Program-made: the position numbers and the translations under genes
Notes under the pieces: generated by a model
What the model saw: only the letters and a program-made list of their open reading frames with translations
What the model was told of the DNA's origin: nothing
The model's database searches: none
Shown here: in pieces, positions 59,590 through 64,000 of the stretch
Position numbering within the stretch: position 1 is the stretch's first letter
Layout: each line of letters opens with the position of its first letter
DNA from: Eunapius fragilis
Lineage: Eukaryota; Porifera; Demospongiae; Spongillida; Spongillidae
Direction: 5' to 3'
DNA length: 64,000 nucleotides
Assembly (NCBI GenBank): GCA_963681505.1
Contig: OY811974.1
Location: forward strand, 7,836,239 to 7,900,238

Positions 59590-60310
59590 GGGTCGGGGGG
59601 GGGGGGGGGGGGGGAGGGGGGGGCTACCCTGTCTCCTACTCCAGCTAGGGGGTATATACTATACTCTGTGCTACGTTCATTTATAAACAATGAGCACAGT
59701 ACTTTATCTTCCCATTTATGCATTTGCTAGGATTCAGAGCTGCAAATAGTCACATCGAGAGCCATACAGTGTGACCCCGCCTTTACACCTAATTCGCCCC
59801 TGGAAATAAAATAAGCATTTATTGCTGCAGGTTGGTCTCTCTCCAAGTTGCATTCTGTGCGCGTGTATGTATCAAGCTATCAATGCATGCGTGTATATGT
59901 GTGTGCGTGTGTGCTACATGTCTGTATGTGTGTGCACATGCATGTGTACTGTGTGTGTTGCATGTGTGTATGTGTGTGCACATGCGTGTGTGTGTGCATG
60001 AGTGTGTGCATGTGTGCATTGTGTCTGTGCAGTATGGATACAGAGGTATATATAAATTTCCTCACTACTGCACAGGTGATGGTGATGCTGGTGTTTCATC
60101 TGCTGTATCTCTCGGTGTTTCAGTAAAACTTTATTTACTGCAAACTGATCCACATCCAAACCAATTAATGATTACTGATCCCCTTGAAGAGGAGCAGGTT
60201 CATGCTGATGAAGTAGTCCACGACAACAGTGACAATGATGATGATGATAAAGAGGATACAGAGGAGCAGCCAGGATTAGGAGACATTCCAAACAATTCTC
60301 TGGAATACTG
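59590..60310 (+). other. simple repeats and acidic frame inside piggyBac
   Basis: There is a G run at 59,595-59,625 (broken by one A), a TGTGTG/GCATGTGTG microsatellite at 59,885-60,030, and a frame from about 60,055 to 60,311 that ends in an acidic stretch (HDNSDNDDDDKEDTEEQPGL). The acidic part could be the N-terminal region typical of piggyBac transposases. Confidence 0.5.
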
Positions 60311-60751
60311 AGACACAGAGTAATATTTGCCGTTCATCACCAGCATCTGATCTGCACTATGGGATTTCTTGCAACCAATATTATGCAATAATGTCTTGCT
60401 TATGTTTTGGCAAATTCACTGATGACCAGCTAGGCACATGATCCTTGGTTTCCTGTGCAGTGTTTCATATATGCATTCAATGCCAATAGAATCTGACTTG
60501 TGAGCCCAGGTTCTCTTTTTCTCATCGATGAAATGAGTCCTTCCTTGCGTTGGGTTGGTGGCTGACTATTATCTGAATAGAGTTCCTCATAAAACCAAAA
60601 AAATCAAAGAGGAAGCCAAAGGGAATTTGAGTGGAACTCAAAGCACTTAACACTTAATGACTGTGAGACCAATATAATGCTATGTTTGGAACTGTGTGAG
60701 GGTGCTCTTCGTCCGTCAAGCAAAGAAGCAAAGAGTATGAAAAGTAGTATA

Positions 60752-61690
60752 GGTCTAGAACAGCTGTGACGTTAAGAATGACAGCTCCTGGGCACGGCAA
60801 AGCACACACAGTAATTGCTGACAGTGCATTTAGCTCAGTGCAAAAGCTGTTGCCCTTGAAGCAGCGTGGCACATACTTCATTGGGATCGTGAAGACTGCC
60901 CATGCAAAGGTTCCAAAGATATTTATGGCATCTCTTAGCTTTGTCAGTCAAGGGGATCATGTTGCAGTCAGCACTACTGTTCAGGGCCACAAGGTGTTTG
61001 GTATTGGTTGGCTGGATGGGAAAAGGAAAGATTTAGTGGTCACATATGGTACTACACTCCCTGGTACTCCAGCACAACGGGTACGGCAACAGGTTGTTGT
61101 CCCTCCTACAGAAGGGGTCAGTACTCGTCCACATGTATGATCAACACCTCGCTGTAACATACTTGCTACATATTTTGACAACTTTTTCATCATATTGATG
61201 TATATGATCGCATGTGTCAAGGCATACTGAGACTGGAGCAGCACTGGCTGACCCGAAACCAGGTGCATATAGTCATAGCTACACTTCTTGGATTAGTTGT
61301 AACTGATTGTTACTATGCCTCTAAATACATTCATCCCACTGAAATATCTGGAATGGAGCTTCTACAGTATGTTGATAGGTTAGCATTTCAGCTGATCAAT
61401 AGTGATGCATTCTACAGCTGCTGTACTTCAGGTGCAAGCAGTACAGGTGAGAAGCAAGCGTCTTCATTGACGATCATTGTTCCGCAAGCAATTCATGTAT
61501 TGAAACCAGGCCATGTACAGCCAGTTGCAGCAGAAAAGGAAGGAGCAGGCTGATGCATCTGCCTCTTAATGTAATTTTCGTGCAAGGCGAAGGTGCATTG
61601 TGTGTAGTCAGAGGGCAGCATACTACTGCAGCATATGGTGTGAGCTCACTGGTGGTAAAATCCTTGGCCTTTGTAGTTCAAGCACTGGGC
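60752..61690 (+). pseudogene. piggyBac transposase, C-terminal half
   Basis: From 60752: TAVTLRMTAPGHGKAHTVIA, DSAFSSVQKLLPLKQRGTYF, IGIVKTAHAKVPKIFM, then GIGWLDGKRKDLVVTYGTTL, matching the second half of the DDE core. After 61212: GILRLEQHWLTRNQVHIVIA, TLLGLVVTDCYYASKY. Near 61,585 a Cys-rich end (RCIVCSQRAAYYCSIWCE) is the zinc-binding tail. The N-terminal core is missing or unreadable (60,310-60,750), and frames change near 61,140 and 61,553. The enzyme would cut and paste at TTAA; this copy cannot. Confidence 0.82.
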
Positions 61691-62497
61691 ATGACTGCTT
61701 AGTGCACCACATTGGTACGTACATGAACAAGTGACCAAGAGGACTCGTTGGAACAATTGCACCTTAGTTATCAATCAAGAGATCAAGAGATAATCAAGTG
61801 TGTGTGTGTGTAGATAGATAACCAAGTGTGTATGTGTATGTGTATTATTTCTTGGTGAGGAATTTAAGTACTGCTGACACAAATCATATATGAAGAAAGA
61901 TCAATCTTTTGTTCGTTTGTATTATCGTGTAGAATAAAATCCGTATATCACTCCGTAAATGTACTGTGTCACATGCAAAGCTACGAGATAGGTTTCTTAA
62001 TTGACATGTGCAGCAATTTAGTTTGCCAGACTCTGAACCAGTAATGGCCATATGGCAAGGCCTAACTGTAGACGGACCTACATGTTATTTTATTTTTAAA
62101 CTAACATACAGCTAAGCTGATTCACCGGGCCAGTAGACAAATCATGGATTGGGAGCTAGTGCCTTCAATAAGTGGTCTATAAAACATCATATTATGGTTC
62201 AAACATCCTTAACGTGTTATTTCAGCCCCGCTAGGTCAAGTTTGGTTGAGTTACCAACGTTAAAGTAGCGACGCGTATCGCAATCGAATAGCTTCACTTT
62301 GAAGCGCTGACTCGGAATGAAGAAAAAGTATTTTACCTTGGGGATTTCGGGCCAAACTCCAAAGGACCTGAACAACATGCATGTACTGTCAAATATAAAA
62401 AGGATGTTAAACTGGCAGAACATGAATAAATTTATTATCTGTACACCGCGGTTGACAATTGTACCCCCGGGAGGGCGCCCGGTACACTAGACATTAA

Positions 62498-63300
62498 CCA
62501 GTACAAACTGTAATGACTTGAATTTGAGGGATCACCTAATTAGGTGATCCTTACAACAGCGAGCAATAATGTTCTTATTGCTAGCATGCACGTTCTAAAC
62601 CTTTTTTAGAAATAGTCTTTAGAACATGGTAAAATAATAACAATTATCGATTGTTATTGCGAGAAGACATCACCTCAATAGGTTCAGTATCGTAGGGTGA
62701 AATTACTCTACATATGGAACGTTTAATGAAAAACTAGGCTTGTGGAATTTTAGATAAAAAACTGCAAAATAAGCATACGTTTCAAGCCAAGCATTCCACT
62801 CCTTCATACATTCAGCATTCATTGCCATATCAGGTTCTGTATTTAATTCGTATTTTTACACACCATGAACCCTTCACACTCGTCCATACAAACTTTCGCT
62901 AACCTTCAGGGAAAAAAATTCGTAAAATAGAACGAACGAGCGTCCCTGCTGTGTCATAAATTGCAAAGTAGTCGAAGAAGTCGTGCTACGATCGGATTCT
63001 GCAGATCAGTGATTTTTAAAGTTATCTATACTCAAGATAATGATGTTCAAAGTCAGCGGAATTTTCCCTGTAGTTTATTGCCATTCTGTATTGGTCAGGT
63101 ACTTTCTGGTTAAATTTTGATAATGTAGGTTTATTGTAGCACGCGACTGTAAATTAAAGAGAAGATTGTGAACCTGGTCTAGAAGTGCATTCTTGAAATA
63201 CATTACATGGTCCTTTGAACCGCGGTAAGAAAAATTAAGTTGCTTCCCGTAGAAGGCGGATTCGGCGGCACATATTGAATCTTGAGTCACATATTGAATC
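62498..63300. other. no gene recognised
   Basis: AT-rich. It contains a perfect 22-bp palindrome at 62529-62550 (centre CCTAATTAGG). The only notable open frame, minus 63,290-63,075, has no domain I know. Confidence 0.55.
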
Positions 63301-63627
63301 TTGAGTCACATATTGAATCCTGTTGGGACATCAAATTCTAAACAACAGTCTACTATGTCAATGAATACTCCTCTACTTTTGCAGACTGCAACAAATACTG
63401 GGTATCCTGTTGACAGAGCAGCCAATGGTGTCGTCATCAGATTGATTCTTGACAGCGGCAGCCAGAAGTCATATATCCTAGTTGAACGTTGGAGATTGCC
63501 AACTGAACAAACACAAGTCTTGTCTATTAAAACGTTTGGATCAGATGTGAAGAAGATCGAGACATGTGACATTGTCAAGCTGGGATTCAAGGTCATAAGC
63601 AGAGCAGAGTTAGAGTTTGCTCTTTAA
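63301..63627 (+). pseudogene. BEL/Pao retrotransposon protease fragment
   Basis: It reads MNTPLLLQTATNTGYPVDRA then VVIRLILDSGSQKSYILVER, TQVLSIKTFGSD, ETCDIVKLGFKV. The L.DSGSQ.S active-site motif with LQTA upstream and L.I.TFG downstream is the DUF1758-type aspartic protease of BEL/Pao polyproteins. It stops at 63627; the rest of the polyprotein is not seen in the remaining 370 bases, so it is a fragment. Confidence 0.8.
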
Positions 63628-64000
63628 TTACATTGTACCATATTTCAAGTCATGAAATATGAAGGACATAGATATTTTAGATCGAAAGGTTTGTGGGTTG
63701 AAATTGATGAGGTTTTATTTAAAATTGCACAAACCTGCGTGGTTTTTTTCATAAAACGTCTTATACTGTTGAGTTATGCTTACATATTATTGAGAGAGGT
63801 ACAGTAATACTTATCCTTATTAGTGAGAGATGTACATTCATAGGTAGACCATAAATAAAATCAATACTTGCCGATTTAGCGGAGATATGGTAATCAACAC
63901 AGTGGGAGTTAGAGGCAACAATTAAAAAAATGAAAGGAGCAAGGAATGTGTACGTTTACCAGTATAACAGGACTGGTCCCACTACTCACTCATATGCAAA
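63628..64000. other. no gene recognised
   Basis: AT-rich with no open frame of interest. It could be decayed BEL/Pao sequence, but I cannot show it. Confidence 0.5.

Larger units (their letters stand above)
58845..62493 (+). mobile_element. piggyBac-type transposon, TTAA duplication, inverted repeats of about 470 bp
   Basis: TTAA lies at 58841-58844 and 62494-62497. Both ends read TGTCT..TGTAC then CCTCCCGGGG, and the match continues inward: left 58845 to about 59,315 and right about 62,020 to 62,493 are inverted copies with small differences (for example TTTGGAGTTTGGCCCGAAAT, TGAAGCTATTCGATTGCGAT). TTAA is the obligatory piggyBac target. The internal transposase is recognisable but broken. 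Confidence 0.92.

Overview
The window looks like repeat-dominated nuclear DNA of a marine invertebrate, most plausibly a demosponge (inference). The clues are spliceosomal introns, several classes of LTR retrotransposon and DNA transposon, SRCR and death-domain coding pieces, a cysteine-rich repeat-family exon familiar from sponges and cnidarians, and very long simple repeats. I see no bacterial gene organisation. Almost everything legible is mobile-element DNA, much of it nested. I see only one probable host gene with a long open reading frame.

Region 1 (1-19,619, mainly minus strand) is a single nested stack. The oldest layer is a Ty3/Gypsy-class retrotransposon whose integrase lies upstream of its reverse transcriptase (Gmr1-like order). 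Its 5' LTR is 19414-19619, gag-protease runs 19305-17737, and integrase begins near 17,690. The integrase gene is cut twice by related terminal-inverted-repeat elements, each flanked by a TA duplication: element B (12841-17318) and element A (5243-12729). Both carry the same SRCR exon. Element A was later hit by an intron-containing Ginger1-type transposon with a C-terminal OTU domain (5449-8910). The host RT resumes at 4.6-3.97 kb, where a second Gypsy element (LTR 3831-3970, gag to integrase 3789-1) has inserted; it continues past the left edge.

Region 2 (19.6-23.5 kb) holds an inverted partial LTR that forms a large palindrome, a duplicated Lys/Arg-rich exon set, and a decayed exon of a cysteine-rich family.

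Region 3 (23,478-48,809) is a third Gypsy element on the plus strand, stretched from about 5 kb to 25.3 kb by insertions. Its 5' LTR is 23478-23596. Its 3' LTR is split into 34509-34535 and 48717-48809, and both outer ends are flanked by CAAG. The insertions are a TIR element in protease (24624-29978), a hAT relic in integrase (32672-33246), and a 14.2-kb relative of the first TIR element inside the 3' LTR (34536-48716). The last contains a multi-exon DDE-like transposase relic, RNF113-like exons, a second Ginger-type fragment with a GGAC duplication, a 20-bp minisatellite and several microsatellites.

Region 4 (48.8-64 kb) has a death-domain/coiled-coil/glycine-zipper coding exon (51.1-52.5 kb, minus) and a probable related upstream exon (57.95-58.76 kb, minus). 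Between them are a decayed Gypsy pol and an inverted repeat. To the right are a piggyBac element with TTAA duplications (58845-62493) and a BEL/Pao protease fragment (63.3-63.6 kb).

The genes do not form a pathway. The window is a record of successive insertions, and the order can be read from which element interrupts which. None of the transposition genes appears intact: nearly all show nonsense codons, frameshifts or insertions.
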